Shown here: positions 37,080 through 44,409 of the stretch, piece after piece | Layout of the letters: each line of letters begins with the position of its first letter | Position numbering within the stretch: position 1 is the first letter of the stretch | Source: Paraburkholderia sp. BCC1884 | Lineage (GTDB): Bacteria > Pseudomonadota > Gammaproteobacteria > Burkholderiales > Burkholderiaceae | Reading direction: 5' to 3' | NCBI RefSeq assembly: GCF_900996225.1 | Contig: NZ_CAAJGL010000068.1 | Coordinates: 1,736,001-1,800,000, forward strand | DNA: 64,000 nucleotides | Notes under the pieces: model-generated | Told to the model about the DNA's origin: nothing | The model's database searches: none | The model's input: only the letters and a program-made list of their open reading frames with translations | Translations under genes and position numbers: made by a program

Positions 37080-37095
37080 TGCAAGACATGTGCCA
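37080..37095 (-). promoter_or_regulatory. Sigma-54-type promoter for the Pot-like importer
   Basis: Minus-strand sequence TGGCACATGTCTTGCA matches the -24/-12 consensus TGGCACG-N4-TTGCA at all but one defined position, with the invariant GG and GC exactly 10 bases apart. It is oriented towards the PotA-like start 90 bases away. It indicates control by an NtrC-type activator. Confidence 0.75.
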
Positions 37096-37111
37096 TGCAT
37101 GACAACGTGAC

Positions 37112-37140
37112 GCACACCGATTGACGACGTGCCGGTGTGC
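37112..37140. promoter_or_regulatory. Dyad between divergent sigma-54-type promoters
   Basis: Perfect 8-bp arms GCACACCG and CGGTGTGC separated by 13 bases, midway between the two opposing -24/-12 elements. This is a plausible shared binding site for an enhancer-binding protein. The arms contain GCAC/GTGC, as NtrC sites do, but the spacing is wider than the classic NtrC site. Confidence 0.5.
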
Positions 37141-37155
37141 TTAACGTCTACGAGT

Positions 37156-37171
37156 TGGCTCACATATTGCA
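37156..37171 (+). promoter_or_regulatory. Sigma-54-type promoter for the deacetylase-family operon
   Basis: TGGCTCACATATTGCA: GG and GC are 10 bases apart, with a complete TTGCA at -12. It points towards the gene at 37320 and implies a leader of about 140 bases that includes the dyad at 37251-37277. Confidence 0.7.
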
Positions 37172-37250
37172 AACGATCTGCCACGTCGATCGTTAGCGGT
37201 CCGCTCATGAATTCTTGCGCGATCACGGTGCGTCTTCGGTCCTTCTCGGG

Positions 37251-37277
37251 GCATGAACCGGCCAATCCGGTTCATGC
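37251..37277. promoter_or_regulatory. Perfect inverted repeat in the leader of the deacetylase-family gene
   Basis: Arms GCATGAACCGG and CCGGTTCATGC (11 bp, perfect) around CCAAT, ending 43 bases before the start codon at 37320. It lies downstream of the predicted sigma-54 start, a roadblock position for a repressor such as the GntR protein encoded in the same operon. It could also form an RNA hairpin. The rest of the 36991-37319 gap holds the two promoters and no gene. Confidence 0.6.
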
Positions 37278-37319
37278 GGGCCGCTACCGTGCGCCTTTTG
37301 TCATCCACGGCTGAGTCAA

Positions 37320-38285
37320 ATGAATCACACACGGAACATGCCCGTTGCAGAAAACCGCGCGCACCAGTTGCTCGCCACGCATGGCCGCTTTGCCTATCGG
37401 CCGATCACCGACACCGATCCGTACCGCTGGCCGGGCGACGCCGGCCTTGCGGTCTACCTGGGTTTCAACATCGAGCATTTCGCTTTCGGCGAGGGACTTG
37501 GCGCGGCGCTCGGTCCCGTCTCACCGCAACCCGACGTGCTGAACCATAGCTGGCGCGAGTACGGCAACCGCGTCGGCGCGTGGCGCTGCATCGAACTCTT
37601 CGATCAACTCGAATTGCCGGTGGGCACGCTGATCAATACCGCGCTCTACGATCACTGTCCGGAACTGATTGCGGCATGTGTGGCGCGCGGCGACGAGCTG
37701 ATCGGTCACGGGCATACCAATGCGCATCGCCAGAGCGATCTCGACGAAGCCGGCGAGCGCGAACTGCTTCTGCATTGCCGCGAACGCATCGCCGAGGTGT
37801 CCGGCATGGCGCCGCAAGGCTGGCTCTCGCCATGGATTTCCGAGTCGCATCTGACGCCCGATCTACTGGCGGAGACGGGCTATCGCTATACGCTGAACTG
37901 GTGTCACGATGACCGGCCCGTGCGCATGGCCACGCGCAGCGCGCCGCTCTGGTCGATTCCGTATCCGCAGGAACTCAACGATCTGCCGATGATGGTTGCG
38001 CGCCACATGGACGGCCGCACATTCGCGGACATGATCGTCGATCAGTTCGACGAGATGCTCGAACAGTCCAACCGCGGCGCACAGCCCCAGGCGCTCGTGA
38101 TGGGCATCGCGTTGCACCCGTATCTCGTCGGGCAGCCTTACCGTCTGCGTCATGTGCGCCGCGCGCTTCAGCACATTGCCGCGGCACGCGCGCGCGGCGA
38201 CGTGTGGATCACCACGCCCGGCGCCATCGCCAGTCATATGGACTTACTGGAGCGGGACGGCGTGCTGGGCCCGGCCCTCGCATGA
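37320..38285 (+). CDS. Polysaccharide-deacetylase-family hydrolase, PuuE-like
   Basis: A 321-residue NodB-fold protein. PuuE-type features are the N-terminal YRPITDTDPYRWPGDAGLAVYLGFNIEHF, the segment ELIGHGHTNAHRQSDL, and GWLSPWISESHLTPDLLAETGYRYTLNWCHDDRPVRM. PuuE proteins hydrolyse allantoin without metal, and relatives act on other small amides, so a C-N hydrolase role is likely and sugar deacetylation unlikely. No signal peptide, so cytoplasmic. A second start at 37338 is possible. Its stop overlaps the GntR start (ATGA). Confidence 0.82.
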   Translation: MNHTRNMPVAENRAHQLLATHGRFAYRPITDTDPYRWPGDAGLAVYLGFNIEHFAFGEGLGAALGPVSPQPDVLNHSWREYGNRVGAWRCIELFDQLELPVGTLINTALYDHCPELIAACVARGDELIGHGHTNAHRQSDLDEAGERELLLHCRERIAEVSGMAPQGWLSPWISESHLTPDLLAETGYRYTLNWCHDDRPVRMATRSAPLWSIPYPQELNDLPMMVARHMDGRTFADMIVDQFDEMLEQSNRGAQPQALVMGIALHPYLVGQPYRLRHVRRALQHIAAARARGDVWITTPGAIASHMDLLERDGVLGPALA

Positions 38286-39016
38286 GCGCGAAAGCCGGCG
38301 CGGCCACCGCGAAGAAGACCGCGAAAGACGATGCCGATCTCGACGCGAGAATCTATCAATCGATTTTCGACGGCGTATTGAATCACCGCTTGACGCCGGG
38401 CACGAAGCTGCCGGAGCCCGAGCTATGCCAGTTGTTCGGCGTGGGCCGCGCCGTGGTCAGGCGCGTGCTGGAAAAGCTCGCGTACGACGGCATCGTCGTC
38501 TTGCGGCCAAACAAAGGCGCGGTGATCGCGGAGCCCACGCCCGAGGAAACCCGCGAGATTTTCGAAGCGCGGCGCTCGGTCGAGCGGATGCTGGTGGAGT
38601 TGGCGGTGCAGCGCGTGAGCGCCCAGGATATCAAGGCTTTGCGCGACCAGCTGGCGAGCGAGCATGACGCCATGCATCGTTTCGACCAGCCTTCATGGGC
38701 GACGCTCGCCAGCGGCTTTCATATGCGCATCGCCGCGCTGGCCGGCAATTCGATTCTGCAAAACTACCTGAAGGAACTGGTCTCGCGTTGCTCGCTGATC
38801 GTCGGCGTGTACGAGCCGCCGGGACATGCGCCTTGCGAGCACGCGGAGCATGCGGCGATCGTGGATTGCATCGAGGCACGCGATGCGGCGGGCGCGATGG
38901 CGCATATGGAAGCGCATCTGCGCGACTTGCAGGATCGCATCGAAACATCCCGTATGCGCGGCGAAAAGAGCCTCGGTCAGTTGCTCGGCATCACCGAACA
39001 CGCCACTTCCAACTAG
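38282..39016 (+). CDS. GntR/FCD-family transcriptional regulator
   Basis: A 244-residue regulator. The N-terminal winged helix covers residues 22-90 (ARIYQSIFDGVLNHRLTPGTKLPEPELCQLFGVGRAVVRRVLEKLAYDGIVV in blocks), followed by an all-helical FCD ligand domain with metal/ligand residues around FHMRIAALAGN and HAEHAAIVDCIEARD. It is co-translated with the deacetylase-family gene and probably responds to a substrate of this locus. The dyad at 37251-37277 is a candidate operator. Confidence 0.92.
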   Translation: MSAKAGAATAKKTAKDDADLDARIYQSIFDGVLNHRLTPGTKLPEPELCQLFGVGRAVVRRVLEKLAYDGIVVLRPNKGAVIAEPTPEETREIFEARRSVERMLVELAVQRVSAQDIKALRDQLASEHDAMHRFDQPSWATLASGFHMRIAALAGNSILQNYLKELVSRCSLIVGVYEPPGHAPCEHAEHAAIVDCIEARDAAGAMAHMEAHLRDLQDRIETSRMRGEKSLGQLLGITEHATSN

Positions 39017-39026
39017 GCGGTCCAGC

Positions 39027-39617
39027 ATGGAAATCGATTTCGAAGCGATCACCGAATACCAGCGTTACAAGCTGATGGCGAGCCTGATCGTGCCGCGTCC
39101 GATTGCGCTCGTCACGACGCTCGGTGCGGACGGCACCGTCAACGCGGCGCCGTTCTCAATGTTCAATATGCTCGGCGAAGAACCGCCGATCGTGATGATC
39201 AGCATCAACCGGGTGTCCGACGGCACGCTGAAGGATACGGCGGTCAACATCGTGCGCACCGGCGAGTTCGTCGTGCATCTCGCCGACGAAGCCATCGCCG
39301 AAAAAATGCATCGCTGCGGCGAGCGCCTGCCGCCCAACGTGAGCGAACTCGCCGAAGTCGGCTTGACGCCGGTGCCGAGTTCGCACGTCGCGCCGCCGCG
39401 TATTGCCGAAGCGCCGGTGGCCTTCGAGTGCACGATCTGGGAGACGCTGGAGACGAGCAGCCGGCAGATTTTCATCGGCCGGGTGCATCGGCTGCATGCA
39501 CGCGATGAGTTGATCGACACCGAAACGTGGCGCGTGCGCTTGCAGCATTACTTTCCGGTGGGCCGCTTCGGCGCGAGCGACTACATCACGACGCGCGACA
39601 GGTTCACGCTGGGTTGA
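39027..39617 (+). CDS. Flavin-reductase-like FMN-binding protein
   Basis: A 196-residue split-barrel flavin protein of the flavin-reductase-like family. The FMN loop is LIVPRPIALVTTLGADGTVNAAPFSMFNMLGEEPPIVMIS (residues about 20-60). Members reduce flavin for two-component monooxygenases or act on their own. No monooxygenase gene lies beside it here. It is 10 bases downstream of the GntR gene and ends the plus-strand operon; it converges with the GGT-family gene. A role in oxidative ring opening of a nitrogen heterocycle is conceivable but unproven. Confidence 0.85.
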   Translation: MEIDFEAITEYQRYKLMASLIVPRPIALVTTLGADGTVNAAPFSMFNMLGEEPPIVMISINRVSDGTLKDTAVNIVRTGEFVVHLADEAIAEKMHRCGERLPPNVSELAEVGLTPVPSSHVAPPRIAEAPVAFECTIWETLETSSRQIFIGRVHRLHARDELIDTETWRVRLQHYFPVGRFGASDYITTRDRFTLG

Positions 39618-39627
39618 ATCGCCGGCA

Positions 39628-41214
39628 TCAAACACCGAGGGCGCGGCCGTCGCTGCGCGGGTCGTGTGCGCCCGTGGCCGAGCCGTCCGCCGCGATGCGA
39701 ATCACGCCAGGATGTCCCGCTAGCGGACTCTGTGCTGGAATGGCGCTGACCTCGTGACCGCGCGCGGCGAGCGCTTCGAATACTTCGGTGCCCGCGTCCG
39801 CTTCGAGCTTCAACGCATCGCGCGCATCGGAGAAGGTTCGGCCGAGCAGAAAGCGCGGACGGGCAAGGGCCGCGAGCGGGTCCATACCGTAATCGATCAA
39901 ACGCGTGAGAATCGCGGCGAGCGTCTGCGGCTGACCATCGGCGCCTTGCGTGCCGAATAGCAGATGCGGCCGGCCGTCGCGCAGATACATGCCGGGATTG
40001 AGCGTATGGAATGGCCGCTTGCCCGGCTGCACGGCATTGTGATGCGCGGGATTCGTGCTGAACGACGCGCCGCGGTTGTGCCACAGAATGCCGGTATCGC
40101 CCGCTACCACGCCGCTGCCCCAATCGAAGTAGACCGTTTGCAACACGCTCGCGCTACGGCCTGCGCTATCCGTCGCGCCGATGAAGACGGTGTCTCCGGG
40201 GCGGAACAGATGCGGCCACGCGCGCGCTTCACGCTGGCTGATGACGCGGGCATGCGCATCGAGCGCAGCGGCCGACAGCATCTGCTCGACCGGCACCGCA
40301 TTGAAGTCCGGATCGCTGACGAAGCGGTCGCGATCGACGAATGCGCATTTCACTGCCTCGACCAGAAGATGATAGTAGTCGGCGCTACCTTCCGGAATCG
40401 CGGCAAGGTCGAAGCGATCCAGGATGCCCATGATCTGCAAGGTCGTGACGCCCTGAGTGGGCGGGCGCATGCTGACGAGTTCGCCGCCGCGATAGGCCAC
40501 GCGCAAGGGCGCTTCGTCGCGGGCGTGGGTGCGGGCGAGGTCGCTCGAACGCAGTGGTGAGCCGGCCTCGCGCAGTCCGCGCGCGATTTGCCCAGCCAGG
40601 TCGCCTTCATAGAATTCGCGCGCGCCGAAGCGTGCAATCCGCTTGAGGCTCTTCGCCAGCGCGGGTTGAACGAAGCGCTCGCCGATTGCGGGAATCCGCC
40701 CGTGCGGCGCGAATGTCGTCGCGAAACCGGGCAGGGTGCGCAATTCGTCGGCGCGCAGGCTTTGCCAGAAATGCTGCGACGGCGTGACGGGGAACCCTTC
40801 GGTGGCGTAGTCGAGCGCGCGGTCGAAGAGCGACGACCAGGGCTGCGTGCCACCCCACGCGCACTGACTGATCTCGTAAGCCTGATGCCACGTGTCGACG
40901 GTTGCGGCGCTGGTGATCGCGGCTGCCGCGCCACGCGACGGAATCGCAGCGTCGTACGCGGGCAGTTGCGCGGCGGCCTGGCCGATGCCCGAGATCGTGC
41001 GCAACATGCCGTGCCGATCGCCGATCACCCAGAATGCGTCGCCGCCCAATCCGGTGAAATGCGGATACGTCACGCACAGCGCCGCGCCGATGGCGATGGC
41101 CGCTTCGATTGCGTTGCCGCCCGCGCGCAGCACGTCGCGGCCCGCTTCGCTCGCGAGCGCATGCGGACTGGTGACCATGCCGCCGCGCGTGCCGGCGAGT
41201 ATTGGATTCTGCAT
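39628..41214 (-). CDS. Gamma-glutamyltransferase-family amidohydrolase (HpxW/YwrD-like)
   Basis: A 528-residue Ntn-hydrolase. Aligning the DTVFIGATDSAGRSASVLQ block with the GGT autoprocessing site places the catalytic Thr at residue 342, which becomes the N-terminus of the small subunit. N-terminal MVTSPHALASEAGRDVLRAGGNAIEAAIA is the standard family opening. There is no signal peptide, unlike periplasmic GGT, and the glutathione-type Arg-rich motif is not evident. The YwrD/HpxW branch includes an oxamate amidohydrolase of purine catabolism. Located 10 bases downstream of an amidase gene and with the RutB-like gene, so a cytosolic amide-cleaving role fits. GGAG precedes ATG 41214. Confidence 0.87.
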   Translation of the reverse strand: MQNPILAGTRGGMVTSPHALASEAGRDVLRAGGNAIEAAIAIGAALCVTYPHFTGLGGDAFWVIGDRHGMLRTISGIGQAAAQLPAYDAAIPSRGAAAAITSAATVDTWHQAYEISQCAWGGTQPWSSLFDRALDYATEGFPVTPSQHFWQSLRADELRTLPGFATTFAPHGRIPAIGERFVQPALAKSLKRIARFGAREFYEGDLAGQIARGLREAGSPLRSSDLARTHARDEAPLRVAYRGGELVSMRPPTQGVTTLQIMGILDRFDLAAIPEGSADYYHLLVEAVKCAFVDRDRFVSDPDFNAVPVEQMLSAAALDAHARVISQREARAWPHLFRPGDTVFIGATDSAGRSASVLQTVYFDWGSGVVAGDTGILWHNRGASFSTNPAHHNAVQPGKRPFHTLNPGMYLRDGRPHLLFGTQGADGQPQTLAAILTRLIDYGMDPLAALARPRFLLGRTFSDARDALKLEADAGTEVFEALAARGHEVSAIPAQSPLAGHPGVIRIAADGSATGAHDPRSDGRALGV

Positions 41215-41224
41215 AAAGGCTCCG

Positions 41225-42424
41225 CTACCGAAGGTTCGCCGAAGCGTGTCGCGAGTATAGATCGCGCGCGATGCCCAGCAAGGCGCGATCGCTGCCGCGC
41301 GGACCGACGATCGAGAGCGCGAGCGGACGGTCGATGGCGTCGGCAAACGGGAGCGTGATTTGCGGCAGGCCGCCGAACGCGGCGATCGAATTCATCGTGA
41401 GCGCGTCCTGGTAGAAGGCGCCGAGCGTCTCGTTCGAGGCGTCTTTGGGCAAGAGCGCAACGGGTGTGGTGGGCAGTAGCAAGATGACGTTCTCTGATTC
41501 GAACAGCGTGTCCGAAGCGGCACGCAACTCACGCAGAACCGCGTACCAGTGGGCGGCATGTTGCTTATCTAGCGTATCGAGCCGCGCGAAGCGAGGGGCG
41601 ATGGATGGGCCGAATCGTGGCCGCGTCGAACGGATCCAGTCGCCTAGCGAGGCGTCGATTTCGTGGTCTTGCACGGCCTGGTAGCACGCGAGCCAGCGTG
41701 AGCCGTCGCCGTCGAACATATCGAGTGACGTCTGTGCGCCCAACGATTCGGCGATGGCGGTGAGCCGCGCGGCATCGTCAGGTTCGTGGCGGGCGCGGGC
41801 CGCGAAGGCTTCGTTGACGCGAATGAGGCGCATGGGTTGCTCTGGAACAGCAGGGGTGCCTGGCGCCTCAGGCAACAAGACGTTGCCCACTGCCGCCAGC
41901 ACGTCGATCGACCGCGCGAACCAGCCCACCGTATCGAAGCGCGGCGCAAACGGCAGCACGCCGTCGAGCGGGATCGCGTCGTGAGTCGGGCGCATACCGA
42001 ACAGCCCGCAAAACGCCGCGGGCACACGCACCGAACCGCCCGTGTCGGTGCCGAGAGCAAAGTCCACCGCGCCGCCTGCCACCGCCGACGCCGAGCCGCT
42101 CGACGAGCCCCCCGGCAACGCATGCGGCCAGCGCGGATTGAGCGGCGTGCCGTAATGATGGTTCGCGCCTTCGAGGCTATAGGCGAGTTCGTCGGTGAGG
42201 GTCTTGCCGTCGAGCATCGCGCCGGCCGCGAGGAGGGCATCCACACAGGGCGCATGGGTGAGGGCTGCGGTATGGCTTGCGAGCCAATCCGGATTGCCGC
42301 CGCCCGTCGTCACGCCGGCGACGTCGATCAGGTCCTTCACCGCAAAGCGCAACCCGTCGAGCGCTCCACCCGACGTCGCAACCACTCGCACAGGCGGGCC
42401 GGGGACAAACGCACTCGCGTTCAT
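41225..42424 (-). CDS. Amidase-signature hydrolase (AtzE/HpxY-like candidate)
   Basis: A 399-residue amidase-signature enzyme, shorter than the 450-470 residue norm. The Ser-cisSer-Lys triad is visible: Lys30 in FAVKDLID, the Ser-rich GGSSSGSA at 105-112, and nucleophile Ser131 in GTDTGGSVRVP. The ATG at 42424 overlaps the stop of the RutB-like gene (ATGA), and GGT-like follows after 10 bases, so all three are one operon. No small AtzG/HpxX partner gene is seen next to it. Probable substrate is a ureido or oxamate-like amide; not decidable. Confidence 0.88.
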   Translation of the reverse strand: MNASAFVPGPPVRVVATSGGALDGLRFAVKDLIDVAGVTTGGGNPDWLASHTAALTHAPCVDALLAAGAMLDGKTLTDELAYSLEGANHHYGTPLNPRWPHALPGGSSSGSASAVAGGAVDFALGTDTGGSVRVPAAFCGLFGMRPTHDAIPLDGVLPFAPRFDTVGWFARSIDVLAAVGNVLLPEAPGTPAVPEQPMRLIRVNEAFAARARHEPDDAARLTAIAESLGAQTSLDMFDGDGSRWLACYQAVQDHEIDASLGDWIRSTRPRFGPSIAPRFARLDTLDKQHAAHWYAVLRELRAASDTLFESENVILLLPTTPVALLPKDASNETLGAFYQDALTMNSIAAFGGLPQITLPFADAIDRPLALSIVGPRGSDRALLGIARDLYSRHASANLR

Positions 42425-43221
42425 GCAACGTCCGCCAGCGCGTCGACGATCCGCACCGAATCGGTGACGAAGCCAAAGCATTTCTTCACGTTCCACACGG
42501 TCGCTTGCGTGCAGAAGTCCGGCGACGACGTCGCGCAACAGTCCTCCACCAGCACGCAGCCATAGCCCAGAAAATTGGCGTCTGTCAGCGAATGCATCAC
42601 GCACTGATCGGTATTGACACCCGCGAACATCACCGTGCGAATGCCGAGGTTGCGCAGGATGCTGTCGAGCGGCGTGTCCCAGAAGCCGCTGATCCGGTAC
42701 TTGTCCACGCAGATATCTTCCGGCAGCGGCGCGAGTTCGTCGACCACGGCCGCCGCCCACGAATCCTTTTCGAGCACATGCGAGCCGTTGCTCGCGAGCG
42801 GCTCGCCGAGACCGGTTCCGGTGCCGGTCGGCTTATATAGATGCAACTGGTTCGGCGGCATGTTGGCGAGGTCGGGGCGATTGCCCCAATTCACCCAGAT
42901 GACCGGCACGCCGTTTTTGCGCAGCACGGGCAGGAGGCGCTGCAATGGTGCAATCGGCGCGCGGTCCACATCGAAATCGCCCCCAATCTGGGCAACCCAT
43001 CCTCCCTTGGTGCAGAAGTCGTTTTGCATGTCGATCACGATGATCGCCGTGCTGCGCAGATCGATCCGCACGTTTTGCGGCTCGCACGGCAGCGTCGCGA
43101 CGACCGGTGCGGGCGCCGGCAAGGCCATGTCGACGAGCGTCGCGCTGGCGCTCCAGCGGGGCCGGCCGTCGCGCCCCAACTGACCGGAAACGCTTGTGCC
43201 ATATGCGTCGTGCTGTTTCAT
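42421..43221 (-). CDS. Isochorismatase-like cysteine hydrolase, RutB-like
   Basis: A 266-residue cysteine hydrolase. The catalytic triad is visible as Asp64 (VIDMQNDF), Lys174 (VDKYRISGF) and Cys207 (NTDQC). The segment RISGFWDTPLDSILRNLGIRTVMFAGVNTDQCVMHSL closely follows the E. coli RutB pattern; RutB cleaves the ureido group from (peroxy)ureidoacrylate in uracil breakdown. An N-terminal extension of about 50 residues is not in RutB. ATG 43221 has GGAG 8 bases upstream. First gene of the minus-strand operon, divergent from the BMP importer. Confidence 0.88.
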   Translation of the reverse strand: MKQHDAYGTSVSGQLGRDGRPRWSASATLVDMALPAPAPVVATLPCEPQNVRIDLRSTAIIVIDMQNDFCTKGGWVAQIGGDFDVDRAPIAPLQRLLPVLRKNGVPVIWVNWGNRPDLANMPPNQLHLYKPTGTGTGLGEPLASNGSHVLEKDSWAAAVVDELAPLPEDICVDKYRISGFWDTPLDSILRNLGIRTVMFAGVNTDQCVMHSLTDANFLGYGCVLVEDCCATSSPDFCTQATVWNVKKCFGFVTDSVRIVDALADVA

Positions 43222-43357
43222 CGAAGCTTCTCCATCGGGTCTGAATCGCGAGTGAACTGAGGTGGCGGGGACGTCGTTCGAGCGCGTCATGAGCCGCGTT
43301 CGATGCGCTGTTTCCGCCAGCCTGGAACGAAGGCCAGATGCTGCCGGAACTACGGGA

Positions 43358-43373
43358 TGGCATCGAAGTTGCA
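43358..43373 (+). promoter_or_regulatory. Sigma-54-type promoter for the first BMP importer
   Basis: TGGCATCGAAGTTGCA: invariant GG and GC separated by 10 bases, TGGCA at -24 and a full TTGCA at -12. It is 57 bases upstream of ATG 43431, so the leader would be about 47 bases. Confidence 0.72.
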
Positions 43374-43430
43374 TTGCTTTCGTTCATGAATAACCTACTT
43401 ACCGAAACTCAACGCAAAAGGAATGCCAGA

Positions 43431-44408
43431 ATGTCGATCGTCAAGTTCAAAACCCTCGCTACCTGCGTCGTCGCACTCGCCGCATCCACCAGCGCGATGC
43501 ATGCGGTGGCGGCCGATCCGCTGCGCGTCGGTGTGCTGATTCCCGGCTCGAAGTCGGACAAGGGCTGGATGGAGTCCGGCTATGACGGTCTGGTCGCCGC
43601 GCAGAAAGAACTCGGCCCGAAGCTCAAGACGCAGATGATCGAGAACATCAACTACGCCGACATGGAACAGGCGTTGACCAATCTGGCTTCGAAGAACCAG
43701 CTGGTGATCGGCGTGGGCGGACAGACGCAGGCTTCGGTGCTGAAGATCGCCCGGCGCTTTCCCAATGTGAAGTTCGCGATCGTCGGCGGCAACAAGGGGC
43801 AGGACATGCCGCCGAACGTGGCCGGCTATGACGTTAAGCAGGCCGAGATCGCCTACGTGGCCGGCGCGGCCGCGGCGATGCTGTCGAAGAACGGCGCGGT
43901 CAGCTACGTGGGCGGCATGGAGATTCCGTCGATCGTCAATGCGGGCAAGGAATTCGGCAACGGCGCGCGCTCGATCAATCCGAAAATCAAATACTTCGAG
44001 AGCTACACGGGTGACTTCGACAACGTGTCGAAAGCGAAGGAAGCGACGCTCGCCGCGATCTCGCAAGGCGCGGACGTTCACTATCACATTCTCAATCTCG
44101 GCTTGCGCGGCATGGAGCAGGCCGCCAACGAGAAGCACACGCATGTGATCGGCAGCTATACGGATCGCTGTGGCACCGACCCGCTGTATATCGCGTACTC
44201 GATCACCGGCGTCGGCTATCAGGTGCAGTACGCGATCGACCAGATGGCGGCCGGTACGTGGCAGCCCGGCTATAAGGCGTTCGGTCTGGCGATGGGCCCG
44301 AAGGCGTCGGGCATGGTCGTGTGCAAGCCGACCCCGGAGATGTCGACGAAGATCAAGCAGATCGAAGAAGACATCGAAAGCGGCAAGATCAAGGTCTCCG
44401 AAGGCTGA
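43431..44408 (+). CDS. BMP-family ABC substrate-binding protein (importer A)
   Basis: A 325-residue periplasmic binding protein of the BMP/PnrA/Med family, which usually binds nucleosides or purine-like molecules. A type I signal peptide ends at AVA (residue 27), and the mature protein starts with DPLRVGVLIPGSKSDKGWMESGYDG. Conserved blocks include VIGVGGQTQASVLKIARRFPNVKFAIVGG and GFGLAMGPKASG-like sequence near the end. It has no lipobox, unlike many BMP proteins. AAGGA precedes the ATG. First gene of importer A. Confidence 0.92.
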   Translation: MSIVKFKTLATCVVALAASTSAMHAVAADPLRVGVLIPGSKSDKGWMESGYDGLVAAQKELGPKLKTQMIENINYADMEQALTNLASKNQLVIGVGGQTQASVLKIARRFPNVKFAIVGGNKGQDMPPNVAGYDVKQAEIAYVAGAAAAMLSKNGAVSYVGGMEIPSIVNAGKEFGNGARSINPKIKYFESYTGDFDNVSKAKEATLAAISQGADVHYHILNLGLRGMEQAANEKHTHVIGSYTDRCGTDPLYIAYSITGVGYQVQYAIDQMAAGTWQPGYKAFGLAMGPKASGMVVCKPTPEMSTKIKQIEEDIESGKIKVSEG

Positions 44409-44409
44409 C

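Noticed and set aside
42425..42760. N-terminal extension of the amidase gene
   Set aside because: It lies in another frame of the RutB-like gene; the amidase start at 42424 forms an ATGA overlap and matches the family N-terminus.
43304..43319. Minus-strand TGGCGGAAACAGCGCA as a fifth sigma-54 promoter, for the RutB-like operon
   Set aside because: GG and GC are 10 bases apart, but the -12 half lacks TTGC (it reads GCGC) and the -24 half has TGGCG, so the match is no better than expected by chance in this GC-rich DNA.
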